DNA of 64,000 nucleotides, taken from Branchiostoma floridae (Eukaryota; Chordata; Leptocardii; Amphioxiformes; Branchiostomatidae). The notes under the pieces are model-generated. The model worked only from the letters and a program-made list of their open reading frames with translations, ran no database searches and was not told the DNA's origin. Of this stretch, positions 1-13,600 are shown piece after piece (the stretch's first letter is position 1; every line of letters begins with the position of its first letter). Both the position numbers and the translations under genes were made by a program. The stretch covers positions 14,836,484 through 14,900,483 of the forward strand of contig NC_049987.1 in the NCBI RefSeq assembly GCF_000003815.2. The letters run 5' to 3'.

Positions 1-637
1 ATGTCTCGACCATGTAGATGTCGTCTGTAGCATATCTGCCGAGGAACTGTTGTAGAGTCATCTCCGAGAGAGGCTGCGTTCTGTCTTCTTTCTTCTTCGT
101 CACAACAAGATGGAACTTTGTGGCAGCCTCGGGAAACGTCCGTAAATAATCGTCAGAATTCCACTTCCTGTAGGCCACTGAGTCCGTTATAGCTCCTTTG
201 AACAACAGAGGAACGGAGGAGATAGCGTACTCTTCGAGGAAAACTTTTGGGGAGGGGAACCCTTTGCGCGCGTCTACCCTCTTGACTGGTGCCTTGGACC
301 CTACTGGTTCTAAATGCCCAGGCCATAGGGAAGGGTCGTCTTCTAACGTGACTCCGTTTGGAGGCCATTCTTCGGTATCTTCTTCAAAAACTTCGTCTTG
401 TCCACCTTCCATGTCTTTAGTTTTCTTAGATGTAGCTGCTTCCTTCCCAGATGCCGAATTCGCCTTCTTACTTGCCTGCGTTTTAGTCTGACTTTCCCTC
501 TCCGATTGTTTCGTTGGTTCGGGTTTTACCTCAGGGCCTCCACCTTTTTGTCCTTTTTTCCTTGCGCCTTCTTCTAATCCCAGGACAAGGTTGACCACTA
601 AGAGGAGCGCGATCAGAACCCATGTTCCTCGCGCCAT
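1..637 (-). CDS. JmjC/cupin-like secreted or ER protein, N-terminal part (runs off the left edge)
   Basis: An uninterrupted frame starts at the ATG at 637 and leaves the window after 212 codons with no stop. Residues 1-20 (MARGTWVLIALLLVVNLVLG) form a clear signal peptide. Residues about 22-80 are a charged Lys/Glu/Gln/Ser-rich linker. From about residue 120 the sequence becomes globular: FLEEYAISSVPLLFKGAI, then KWNSDDYLRTFPEA and PLSEMTLQQFLGRY. This is the pattern at the start of JmjC/cupin_8 domains (a segment like 'pvllkGa', then a Trp, then a strand before the metal site). The Fe(II)-binding HxD...H residues would lie outside the window, so catalysis cannot be judged. If intact it would be a 2-oxoglutarate oxygenase-like protein of the secretory pathway. 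It is divergent from SRRM1, with 963 bp between the two ATGs. Family assignment is inference; the gene itself is well supported by the signal peptide and long frame. Confidence 0.62.
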   Translation of the reverse strand, partial: MARGTWVLIALLLVVNLVLGLEEGARKKGQKGGGPEVKPEPTKQSERESQTKTQASKKANSASGKEAATSKKTKDMEGGQDEVFEEDTEEWPPNGVTLEDDPSLWPGHLEPVGSKAPVKRVDARKGFPSPKVFLEEYAISSVPLLFKGAITDSVAYRKWNSDDYLRTFPEAATKFHLVVTKKKEDRTQPLSEMTLQQFLGRYATDDIYMVET

Positions 638-944
638 GTTGCTTTCTCAGTGTGAACAAAAGAACAACGTGGCCTACACATGTCCGTGAGAATTATACCA
701 GCTGCCCCAAAATGCTATCACACTTTAGATATCGGAGGGCTAAATATTAAACACACGCACAAACACAAACACACGCCTGTTTGTACGATGTTGGGAGGCG
801 CGCGCGGCAGTTGGCCCCTGGGCCTAGACACCTCCGTGATATTAGACAAGGGCTTAAACCACTGAAAAGCCGTTAGAACTTATAGTGGGGTATGAAATCT
901 GGGCAGTTTTGAATTGTCCATAAATGCGTTTGTACTTGTAGATA

Positions 945-1309
945 AGGCCACACCAATTTAATTTTTTGGTTCACGGATTTTTTCATAAAAAATATGGAGC
1001 GAGAGGGCGAAATAAAAATAAAAATAAAATTGTAAAATGGTTGGGGTAAAGGTAACGGCTAATCCAAAACATAAAAAAAAGTTTTCAGCTTGAAAAGAGT
1101 ACAAAAACACTATTGTTGTACAGTAACAGCACCTGTACCCACACTTTAAGGAGCTTATAATATAAAGGCCAATTTCCTACACCAGAAAGTTGGCGAATGG
1201 TTTCATTAATGGTGAAAATTTGCTGAGTGGTAATTTTTATTTTTATTTTTTTCTCCAAAAAATAGGAGCGAGCGAATCCGTGAACCAAGAAATTAAATTG
1301 GTGTGGCCT
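945..1309. mobile_element. MITE-like inverted-repeat element in the shared promoter spacer
   Basis: The 35 bp at 945-979 (aggccacaccaatttaattt onward) are the reverse complement of 1275-1309 with one mismatch. Further in, A-rich ataaaaataaaaataaaa near 1011-1030 faces a T-rich mirror near 1231-1250, and gagcgag motifs flank both. No coding frame is visible between the arms. Terminal inverted repeats without a gene, about 365 bp in all, are typical of a non-autonomous DNA transposon. It sits between the divergent JmjC-like gene and SRRM1. Confidence 0.6.
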
Positions 1310-1493
1310 AAAAGAAAAAGGTGTTTTTCATGGCTCAAGTTGACCTACGTTGCCTTTTTTTTCGGACTCATATCAGTGCTATCTTTCTGTGGAACGTATC
1401 TTTTTGTGGGACACGCCGAAATTCCCCTTCCCAGCCTTAGATAGACTATTACCCATTGTTGAATTGCTAGAAAACTGTGAAGGAGGCTAAAAC

Positions 1494-1600
1494 CACGTGT
1501 GTTTGTTGTCCTCTGTCACTTCCGGGTTTGGCGCTGTGCAGCATGGGAAATCATTTCCTCCTTGGTCACGTGGTGCGTCCCTGCCTGCAGACGAGCCAAG
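1494..1600 (+). promoter_or_regulatory. SRRM1 proximal promoter / 5' leader
   Basis: The sequence just before the SRRM1 start has an ETS-like cacttccgggt at 1517-1527 and two palindromic CACGTG E-boxes (1494-1499 and 1567-1572). No TATA box is evident. This is the usual housekeeping-promoter make-up. An upstream ATG at 1543 is out of frame with the main ATG at 1601. The transcription start cannot be placed from sequence alone. Confidence 0.4.
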
Positions 1601-4600
1601 ATGGACGCAGGATTCTTTCGGGTTTGTTTGCGAATTTCTCCTTTATTTTCCTCAGAATTTTCAAAATTTTCGATGCATTTGCAATTTTGATAAGCGCAGA
1701 CTTCCTGGGAATTGTCACAATGGGTTTAATTGGTGCAAAGGGGAGAATGTAGACAAAGAAAATGTTGTGGACAACACGAGGTATTTTCCAAAATGGCGGC
1801 CATAATTTACCTTGCACGCTAGAAGCAGACAGAACCGGTTTTACTTCTCCTTGTTTAGATGCTTTAGCGTTTGGAATTGGGAAAAAAGGCACAGAAAATC
1901 AACGCTATGTTAGTATGATTAGTGACAAATGTTTCTGCTGGTTTTGGGCGTATTTTTTTTCGTTTAGAATGGTTGAAAAAGTAGTCTAACCAGGAACTAA
2001 CACAAAATCCTGAAACAAAAAATTCATAATTTGGACCATGTTCGAAATTCTTCTCAACTTTTAGAGGTCAAAACCAAGTGTAGCAATCAAGTTCAACATA
2101 CTGAGTGTGTAGATTTAGAAAATTCAAAGATCCCAAAATTTCAGGAGATGTTTTTGTAAATGTAGTGTGTGTCTTTGTTTGTTTTACTTAGAAATGCAAC
2201 ATGTGTTGCTATGAATAATAGATAACTTTACTGTTGTACAAATTATTCATGAGATAGCATGGAACAAATTAAGTGATAATTGGAAATTTTGAACAGCCAG
2301 AAATGTGCAAGATGTTTGTCTTGTTGGTTCAAGAATATTTGGTTTAAATGTTGATCAGATATCATACCTGCATCATCTTGGCTTTGTTTTTGTTAATTTG
2401 TTGAGTGCAACAGACATATTGATTGGTAAAGGTCCTGTTTCAACCAGTTCCGAGTAACCGGTTGAAGCAGGATTGGTTTAGATATGTGTGCTTCTGAATG
2501 GCAGTCATGTATTTTAAATGTGGAACATCAAAAACTGGAAGTTTCACTTCAGTACTACATCATGCTCCTATGAGCCCCCAAATCTAATCATTCCGAGTTT
2601 TTGTCAATGTCTACCCACATGCCCAATATCAAGGCAATCCACCCATGCATTTTGAAGTTATTGTGATCACATTCACAGCCACACACATGAATATTGACCA
2701 AAACATAACCTTCTTGGCAATTCAGATGTGGGCTTGAATTAAGTTCCAAACTACAACTATTCGGCTACTAGAGCAGCATCTTTTGAAAGTTTCTGAAGAT
2801 GTTGCATGAATGTACGGTTAACTTGAGGTTTTCTTGGCTATTTCAAGTTGTGCTTGAATTTCTAATATCTGGCTTCCTTAGAAAACATTAGACAACACTC
2901 AACTCCATTGTCCCAGTCTACATGGAATCTACTAGCCATTGTCACACATAGTACATATAACTGAACAAGAAACTAGCTTCAATGATCAAAATCTATTCCT
3001 CTACAGGGCACCAGTGCCGAGCAGGACAACCGTTTTGCCAACAAGCAGAAGAAGCTGCTCAAACAGATGAAGTTTGCAGATGGCTTGGACAAGAAGGTTT
3101 GTTGGGATGCTCTTTCCTTGCATATAGATCTTTTCCAAAGATGGCAACGAGAAAGGAGAAATAAACGCACCAAGGCCTTGTTGGTACATCATGTATTATT
3201 TAGTGTCAATTTTCCTGATTATCTGTAGGTGGAGAAGTTGAAAATACAATAGTTAGAAAATGGGTGTGGCTTCTTTTTATGGAAAAATAGCCCTATCTCA
3301 CATGCAAAATTGAAAATGATTTCATAGTACCACACTTTTCTGCACTATGTGGATATAAACATAGTAATTGAAGGGCTCTGATTGGCGAAAGGGTAGTAGG
3401 AATGTTCTAAGCAAGAATTGCAGATGAAAGCAAAAACATCTTTATGTCAGTCATACATTGTATGCAAGTACATTGTACATGTAAGGGCATCAACTATAAA
3501 TGATTTGGCTTGTTATTCATTCTTATTAACTACTGTTGTGTTTCTTTTTAATTGACAGGTTGACATGACAAAAGTCAACATCGAGACCATCAAACCATGG
3601 ATCAAACAGAAGATTAACGACATGCTTGGATTCGAGGATGACGTAGTCATTGATTACGTCTTCAACCTGCTGGAAGAGGAAAAGGTAATATTAGTCGCGT
3701 CCGATGACTGAGGAATCATAAAGAGGAATACAATTACTTTTTTAATTGATGTTATCAGAGGTTGGAAGTGACTTGAGTGGTGCTGTGGTTGGTAGGAGTG
3801 TTTCTGTTAAACCTAAACAGAAATCTAAAGTTAGTAAAGATGACTCGACTTCTGATATGATGGGGTTGACCTAATGTTGAAACTTGGAAGAAGGATGGCT
3901 TGTACTTCGTTACTCTGGTTTGTAAGGTTTCCTATTTCTTTTTAATTCTAATTTTCAGATTAGAACTGTGATAAAAGGAGAAATAGATCAATGCAATTTT
4001 CAAATATTATGTATTTGTTTTTCTGGTAAGAAAATTGGTACTTCTAGATCTTATTTGAAGATCTTTGTTTGTTTTCAACATTAGACCAACCCCATGCTCA
4101 TTTCCACAATGTCTTGTGTGTAGATTTTTACGGACGGCTCACTCTTTACGTGACTGTGCATCTGTGTTATCTCATTTGTTTCCACTAAAGTGCCACAGCA
4201 TCCTAGCGATTGTTGTAGGGCAAGGATCATTGTGCGCTCTACTTATTTTACCTGTTTCATTTCCCATGATTTTAGATTATTCTAAAATATTCTCACGCAT
4301 TGAGGTGAGTGTACCAGAGCAAGGACCCCCCACGGACCTGCTGCCTTGTTTTCAGGCCCAAAACCCTCTTCAGCTCTGTCTGCCAGGCTTTAGGAGCCGT
4401 TGCCACGGTATTGTCATGGTAACACAGGGCCTCCCAATATGTAAATGGTCGGTAAACTGTCTTTCTTACCTAGAGGAGAGAAGGGACTAGCTTGTTTGTT
4501 TTCGTAAGTTGAAAGGTATGTCCTGGAGGCAGGTGTTTTTCTAGTCAGGTACGAGTTTAGTTTTTGTTTCAGCATTTTTTCGACTTCACAGAAAAGGCAT

Positions 4601-7600
4601 TTGTATTTATATCGTAATGGATGCAGGAAATACAAACGCTGGACAAAAATGCACTTTGAATCTCTTTGAATGTCTTTTTGCACATGCCAAAACCTTGTAT
4701 AGCCAATTAGCCATGGATATAAATTGAAGTGTTTGGCTTGAGTTGAAGAATACAAAAAAGGAAATAGAAAGAACATGAAGTAAATTTAGCTTCATAGACA
4801 TCAGATGTTAACACAAATTGGGTCAGTTGTTGAAAAAAAATTGGGTGATGAAAATGACATGTTTACTTAGAAAAAAAACAGTTTTGACAAGTAAACAGAT
4901 GTTTTTCCACAAAGTTTTTAAAAGTTCAAGCCTTCTGTCTGTATCATAATGATAGCATGGGTTTTACCTTGTTCTGGGGTGGTTAGATATACTTAGCATT
5001 TCTCTTTGTAGATCTAAAAAGAAATAGTCCAATGATGCATATGAGTAGGCACATGACTTAAATGTATTCTAAACGATGCTGCTTTATGTTTCTAAAAGAA
5101 GTGAAATAGTGTACAATACGTCAGGAACTTATGTAGCATGTTGTCTGACCACAAGTCTTCCCCTATGCATCTTTCCTCAGGAGCCAGACCCAAAGTGTAT
5201 GCAGATCAACCTGACGGGGTTTCTGAATGGGAAGAATGCGCGAGAGTTCATGGGGGAGCTGTGGAAACTTCTGGTCAGCGCGCAGGACAACATTGCCGGC
5301 ATTCCTGCCGAGTTCCTTGACAAGAAGAAAGAAGAAATCAAACAGAGACAGGTAGGTTTGGAAAATGCAATTATACCTCATTGGTTCAATGTTGTTTAGG
5401 AGACGTGCCTTATGCAATATTCCTGTAAATTGCTAGGTGGTGCACACATTAAAAGCATGATGGGAACCGACATGGTATCCCTATCCAATCAGCATTAATG
5501 AAATTTATCCCATGGTCAATATGGAAATGGTTAATAAAAGAAGGTGAAGCAGTCACCCTCTATTTAACATGAAGCAAAATGCTTTTTCATGGTCGTCTTA
5601 GAAATTGTGTTGGACTCCACCTCAGACTTTTTAGCAAATTGTGTTAAAACATTAACTTGTGGACTAGCCCCCTGCAGTAGTATTATCTGCTTGCACAAGT
5701 GTGTGGCACAAGGGCACAGAGATGGGTGCTTCCCTATACACAATCTAGTATGGAAGGACTTAACCCTTCTCTTTTATATAAATGTTTTAACTGAAGGTGA
5801 ATGAATCTGTTGCAGCTTGAACAGGAGCGTATCCAGGCGGGGCTGAAGCGTTACCAGGAGCTGAAAGACCAAGAGGATAAGGAGGAAGAAGTGAAAGTGG
5901 AAGAAGGGGAAGAAGAGAAAAAGGACAAAACAGAGGGATCACCAGAGGAGGGGTTAGTTCTCTGCTGTATATTGTCATTGTTTCACATATTACTGCCTTG
6001 AGAGATTTTTTTATGTCCAAGTGAAATAGATGCTGTACTGTAAAAGCATTGACAAGGTATTAAATGTTACTGTTAGCCAATAGCTACTGCTTTTTCCAAC
6101 AGTAGTGACTTTGGTCATCTGTAATGTATGGTGTAATAATACAGTACAAATGGTGGAAGCAAGTGTCGTTGTACTGTAAGAAGTTCTGGGCTGTCTTCAG
6201 AACCTGTCCTAGGATGGAAATTTGCTTGTTGGGACAGACCAACCCAAAATTTTACCCGTACCATCCCCAAAATCTGAACTTTATTACATGAAATAGATGA
6301 AAATGTGTTTTCATAAGCTTTAAATGACAGATTTAACAACTAAAATGAACATCATGAGCTCCCAAACAATGATTGAAAGAGAAAAAATGAAGAGCTTGAA
6401 ACAGCCCTGAAGCAGTTATAGAATGTTGTACTAACATGTGAACGTATGTCACATACACCAGCACACATGCTGAGGAGGCTGCTAAGGAGGAGTCTCCCAA
6501 CCAGGCTAATCCTGCCTCTGCTCCTCAGCCTAAGAAAAGGTAGTCTGCACCTTAAAGTAAAGCACTTACTAAACCATGCCTGTGTGTGTGTGTTTGTGTG
6601 TGTGTGTGTGCTTGTGTTATTGAGTGTGTGTTTGTGAGTGTGAGTGTATCTGTGTATGAAAGTAAAAATGTACCAGCTAACAAAATCATTACTGGATTTG
6701 TATGATCTTGTTTCTGTAAGATTGTAGGACTTGAATAAAAGTCCAATGTTGTGATCTTGGGAAAAGATCCTAATCGGAAGCTGGACTTTCTTTATGATTC
6801 TTTGGAATGTGGCATTTAGATTAAAATCTAATGTCCTACAGTGTAATATGCATTTGCTTTTAACTTCTTGAAGTCCAGGAAGATTAACTACCTACAAACT
6901 AATGTATGATAGCTAATGGGCTGAATAAAGTATCCAAATATTTGCAAGAATATCACTCACACACTCACTATCCGGTTTAACGTCTAATAACTGGACAAAT
7001 TTCAGTTTTTGCCATGTTCAGATCACTAACTCTTTTTTCAACCTCATGACACTTTCTGTGACTACTAAAGATCCAGCTAACTCCATGAGAAACTTGTCGG
7101 TAACGTCTTGTATTATCTCTGTTTTTAGCTCAGAGTCCAAGTCTCCCTCCAAGGAAGAAACCAAGAAAAGGAGCCCCTCTCCCAAGAAAGCTGAGGCTGA
7201 CACTCCTGCAAAGAAGAGGTAAAGATAAAAGAGGAAGGAAATTCATTCCTTGAATTGATAATAGAATCCATCGTCTCTACACTTATGTTAAAAAGTGGTC
7301 ACTAGCCTTTTTTTATATTGCGTTCACATTTGATCATGATGATCACCTTTTAAGTAGAATTAGGAAGAAGTATTGGTGTATTTTGATACGTTTGCCCATG
7401 TAACTTGGGAGCTAAGTTAACAACCTTTTCTTCCCATCGTTAGTAGCGAACATGACAAGAAGCGTGACCGTAGACGGTCTCGCTCACGATCTCGGTCGCG
7501 GTCCAGATCCAGATCCCCTCGCAGATCTAGATCCCCACGCCGAAGCCCTCCCCGTAGAAGGCGGCGATCGTCCAGGTAGGGGAAGTCATTGTCGTTAAAG

Positions 7601-10600
7601 TACTATTGCTGTTGTTGGAACTAAGAACTAATATTTAAACTTGTTCTAGATTTATTGCTGCAAATTGCATTAAATTACACTGTTCAAAAACTGGCACATT
7701 GTTACTTTTTGATTCACATTGTCTGTGCCTATTAAATGGACTTCCAACATAACACACCAGCAAGGTTGGATGTATTTCACAAAGTTTGGGTATTGTTATT
7801 ACAAGAGCATTATTATTATTTGAATTGTTCCTGTTCTGTGAATGTGATCCTTGGTTGCATCAAAAAGCTCCCCTTTTCCTTCATTCTCAAATGTGTGAAA
7901 GATTTAAGAAAACTTTCCAGACTTCAAGTCAGTAGTGTGATGATATAGTTGGTCCTGAGAGTGCTGTAAATCTTGAAATGTTGGCAGTTTTTACAGTGCC
8001 CACACTGCAAATGTGCGTTTCCAATGTATTATTACTGTCCTACAGAAGTATTTCATCCACAAAATTATAACAGTAAACGTCCTTCCCATTTTTACTACGG
8101 AGCTAAGTCCCAACAAAAATGAATGAATTTACAGTATATTGTAGAGCCTGTCAGGTGTGTTGTGATGTTTAAGGCATCACAGTCCCATTGTGGCGCCAGG
8201 AGTGCACCCTTGACTGGTGTAGCCTATTGTTGCAGACTAAGGGTGCCCAGAAAGCCTGAATCTCAAAGGGCCAGGTGAGACAAGTACAGATGTTTCTCCC
8301 GTCTCAGGTCGCGTTCACCACGCCGTCGCTCGCCGCCACGACGCAGGTCCCCGCCACGGCCGTCCCGACGCAACAGGTGAGTCAGTGTCAAAAGTCATAG
8401 TTCAAAGTTCAGTCTGTGACATTAGCATATTGAAAACACACAAGAGGAACTGACTATATAGATATTTTAACTGTGGCATATCAGAGTTGAAAACTGGACA
8501 TGTATATTCACCTTAAACAAGAAAATATATATAATTATATATAGTAGATGTAGAAATGAAGTTGTAAAGGCTTATGGTTGAAATCTGGTGGATTGCAAAA
8601 AGCATAACTTTTGTCAGATGTAGGGGTCATTACAAGTTTGATTTTTTTCCCTAAGTCCCTATACTAAAACTGAAAAAGATGTTTGAAAGCATATGGCATT
8701 GATAGTATATTTATGTGCCTCTATTTGTATTATAGAGCTGACAGGGGAAGAGGTTGGATGACCCAAAGGTACTTTCCACCTTAAGTTAAAGACTTCTGTG
8801 TTGCTGACCTTTCAGTGTGATTTGAAGTGGCAGTTTTCAGAAATCTTTTGGTGTGAACGTCGGTGTTGTGGCATTTGCTTTTTTTTTTCAAAGTCGAAGT
8901 ACTTATTTAAAAAAAAAAAATATCTGTATACTGTACATTCTAAATGTGGGGTGGAACAGCCGTACATAATGCTATTGAGCATACAATTGCTTCAATGTTG
9001 AAGAATGTTGAAAAGAGTTTAGAATAGTGTTGTTCTACTCATCTACATATAGTGTACCCATCAACTAATAGTTGGGACAGGAAGGGTTAAAACTTTGGTT
9101 ATACTTTTTAAGTGCCAGGGACTGTTTAAGGTGCCTTGTTCTTCCTTGCTAGACACTTAAGGGTTAGAAAGATAATTCAAACAAAGACATAGGAGATGAT
9201 TGTCAGTCAAGCTCTGTTCTTACTTATCTTAGTGTGCATGTAATGTGCGTGTGGTTGTCTCTTACTGCCATCCATTCAGTCCTTCAATCTAACTGCCGTT
9301 CATTCAATATGTGAGAACAGACTGTTTCACGATCACATGTACTTTATTTGTACCATAGACCACAGAGGGGGAGAGGTTGGCTGCTACAAAGGTACAGCTG
9401 AACCTTTGTTGGTGTAAAAACAAACAAACAAACAAACAAACAAACAAAACAATGGAGATGATGACAGCTTTGGAACAGTTGTGTGGCTCCTTGCACTGGT
9501 GCAGGTGCCTGAAAAATCTGACAGTTTGGTGGCTCATTGCCAAAGAGAAAGTTTTTGTGCTGCCTTTTTGCATGCTGTATTTGTAGTTTGGTTACTGGAG
9601 AAGTAAAACGGTTGTTTGCTTTTTTTTGTATAGTATTTTATGTATTTGAGTTGGTTATATTTTTGCATTATTATGTAGATAGGCTTCACTTGACATTCCA
9701 GTAGCAAGCAAACTGGCTAGAATTTTCAAAATCATATGTGTGAATTGTTATAGATGAATTTTGGGGATTTGACTAGGGTATCTCCTCAAATTCAGCCATT
9801 TAATGGACTATCTATAAATTTTCTGTGTATTTTAAGACATCCATCCACTATTTAAATGTTTTGTATTGTTAGCTTGGGCAAAAACTTTTTTCAAGACTTA
9901 GAGTTAGAATCTAAGAATCTGGAAGAATTGTCTCCACAAAAATGCATTCTCTCAGGTTGTTTACACTTGCAAGTAGTAGATTTAATGATGAAAAGTAGGT
10001 TCTGCTTAGTTATGAGCGAAAGCTATAGTCTTTAGAAAAATAAAAGATTTTGGGTTCATGGTGTTTTAGTCAAAAGGATAATGTGAAAGGAATTTTCAGG
10101 AATCACCACTGTATCTAACAAGCCTTACTTTCCAGGGAGCGTCGCAGAGGGCGGTCTCGGTCAAGGTCAAGCTCTGGATCGTCAGGATCATCTGGTTCAA
10201 GGTCACCAGTGAGGCGACAGAGACGACCATCCTCGCCAGCCAAGCGGTCGCAGAAACCAGCCGCATCACCCAGCCGGAAGGACAAGTCACCAGAGCCCAA
10301 ACCGAAGACGGAAACAGAAGTAAAGGTTGAAATTTTCTCTAGTATATTATGTGTGCCTGTGTGTGTTAGAGGCTTAGTATTGAAGGGACGAAATATTAAC
10401 AAAGTTGGAGGACAAATTTATGTGTCTCTGACTCTCTGGTTTGGTCTTGCAATTACAGTCAGTATTCATCTCAAATCTTCTTGAATGGTTGCTGCATGCA
10501 GTCAGTCATCAATAGTTAATTGCTACCACTGTAGACTCCTTCATTTAGCCATTGAGTTGCAAGAGAGTTTTAGGATTCTAGTTCTAAATCCCATCAGCTG

Positions 10601-13600
10601 TCCTAAAATTTCTGTCTTGTTTTCAATTTTGTATTGCCTGGAACAGCACGAATTCTTGTGACCTGTTTGTTTGTTTGTTTGACCCTCAGGAGGAGAAGAA
10701 GATAGCTGTTGTCCGCCCCCTGGGCTCACCCTCCCCACCACCTGCACACTACAAGGCTAAACTGGAGAAGGAGAAGAGTCGGGATTCGGGGGATGCTGAT
10801 GGTATTACAGACATCACTTGCCCTTTTTTGCACAAACATGCAATAGATAACATTTTATCATACATACTCTTGTCATACTGGTGTATCTAACTTAAGTATC
10901 TATTTCAGCATGGTGGTATCCCATATTTATGGCCTGTGTCTTGTATTTCACATTAGAAGCTGGTCCTGCGTATGAATACGTACCAAAGCCAGATGGTCTG
11001 CAGCAGAGACGACAGTACAGAAAGCAACACTCCTCTCCCTCAGGTAAGGAATGTGGAACATTGTCAGCTTCATGCTTAAAGATCTATCTCCCATTACTGT
11101 TTGTTTTTCTATTATGTATGATTCATGATACAATGCAGTTGTATAAGATTTTTGCCCTTTGTACATCTAATCTAGTACATCTAAGATTGACTGAGAAATT
11201 GCTTTTCTTCAGATTCCTCCTCGTCGTCTTCTGATGAAGATGACAGGAAGAAGTCAGGGAAGGAAGGCGGGCGTCGCCAGCGGTCCTACAGCCGGTCTCG
11301 CTCCAGGTCACCACGGAGACGAAGACGGAGCTCCTCCCCAGACAGACGTAGAGCATCTCCAAGGTGAGCAGCCCATTTTCTTAAAGAAACTGTAAATTTC
11401 CTGTTAAGAAGTTGTACTATACTAGATATAATGTTTTCAGTAGTTAATGAAAACTGATTATCTTTCTATATATTTGCACAGGAGACGCGGAAGATCGCCG
11501 TACCCTAGAAGACGCACCCCCTCCCCGATCCTCCGCAGACCACGATACAGTCCCTCGCCTCCCCCTCGCAGAAGACGCCGCTCGTTCTCACGCTCTCCGA
11601 GACGCCGGTCACCCTCTCCGAGAAGGCGGGGCACTCCGTCTCCGAGAAGACGCACCACTCCTTCGCCCAGAAGACGTTCCCCATCTCCTAGAAGACGTAG
11701 GACCCCGTCCCCACGCCGGCGACGAAGCCCGTCTCCCAGAAGACGATCCGTCACCCCACCGCCACAGAGAAGACGTCGATCCCCGACACCACCGCCGAGG
11801 CGTAGATCGCCCCTCACCCCGCCCCCTAGGAGACGCATGAGCCCGTCCCCAAGGCGATCACCCAAACGGGCGCGACCCAGTAGAGACCATTCCCCATCCG
11901 CATCCCCGCCTCCCAAGCGCCGTGCCCCCTCCCCCCACAGGGAGTCGCCCTCCCCGGTCCGTAAACGGCGTTCCCCCTCCCCCCCTCCCCGGCGCCGCCG
12001 CACGCCCTCCCCACAGCTGAGAAGGCAGTCCCGGTCCTCCCGATCTCCACGCAAAATGTCGCCCCGGCGGAAACAACAGGACGTGTCACCGAGACGGAGG
12101 TCCAACTCGTCACCACGGCGCAGGTCTGCCTCGTCTCCACAGCGCTGGTCAGCTGGGTCACCAAAGAAACCAGTGAAGGAAGTGTCCCCAAGTCCCGTAA
12201 AACGGAGAAAAAGAAGTGCTTCAGGGTATGTACCAACAGTAGTTTCTTACAGGCAGGCCAGTAAGAGTAGTTGTTTTGAGGCTATGAATGCTGATTGAGT
12301 ATGCACTTTTGTGCACCCCAACTTGGAACTGTGCACCTGATTTGGGAACCTAGAAAGTTGTATAGGGTTATGTTGTAATTGAACACTGATATACAGCTCA
12401 CTCTTCAGTCTTCACATTTACGCATTTAATTGTTGGAAAACAAGAGCTTCTGAAAAAAGCTAGTCTTTCGCTTACTTATATTGTGTAGGTAAAATTGTTT
12501 GGCATAGTTTGGTCAAGCGTGGGTGCCAAGTCTGCAACGTTGGCAGCTCTGGCACAGTTTGGTCAAGTGCTAGGTTATATAACTGTTTAGTAAGGTAGTG
12601 GTTCTCACAGAGTATATTTTACTTGAACTGTATAATAACACAACTGCATGAATGATGTTAACTTTATTCGGATTGTTTCGCTGTTAAGAACGGCTCTGTT
12701 ACAGTACAACAGGGTTTTATGAAAGTGCACTGTAGTAATCAAATTTATCAGTAGATGTGTCCTGAATTTCTGCAAGAACAAACAAAGTATTGTCACCATA
12801 AACAACTGAACATAAAATATTAACATGGCATATACAGTAATGGAAATATTTTTTTTAATGGCAAGATCATGTGAAAGGTAGATATTTTAAACTAAAACAG
12901 GTCCGTGGTATGTTTAATGGAACGTTTCGTTTCTTTTAGTAACGCAATTATGCTTTTACTTGACGGAGTCGTGACGTCACGCGTCAGACTCACTCCGTCG
13001 AGCTCGGTCAGAATCTTCCCTTTCGAAATTATAAATTAAATGTGGGTAATTCTATTTTCAACGCATCCGAGGGCTACTATTTTGCTGAAAGAAGTTTGTT
13101 ACACGAAAATAGCCTGAAATTTCTTAGAGTAAGAAATTTCCGAATACGCCCCCCTCCCACACCATGTCAGATGCGGCGCACGCATCTTACACAATTCTAG
13201 ATTTTGTAGCGGTGATTTTCCATAAAACAAAGTAAATGACATGTCAAACTGTTCTCTACAATGTCTGTTTTATTATAACCAAACAGCGAACATGTTAGTT
13301 TATAAATTGTATACAATCTTACGAAGAAATCCTCACCGTTCACATCCGTCTCTGCAAATTCCTGCTTATAAGCCATACAGAAACCAAGCAGCACATTCAT
13401 GGTAGGCCGATACGTATGTCATAACGTTACATACCGTCGAATCTGCAGGGTAGAATATCTCGCTAGCACGATATGGCATGGACCGCAAACCAAGCAGCAC
13501 ATTCATGGTAGGCCGATACGTATGTCATAACGTTACATACCGTCGAATCTACAGGGTAGAATATCTCGCTAGCACGGTATGGCATGGTCGACCCGGACGG

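Noticed and set aside
11458-12105. 215-codon minus-strand frame opposite the big SRRM1 exon (also 11826-12236)
   Set aside because: It is the antisense shadow of the low-complexity RRRSPSP repeats; composition follows from the sense codons, with no splice or domain support.
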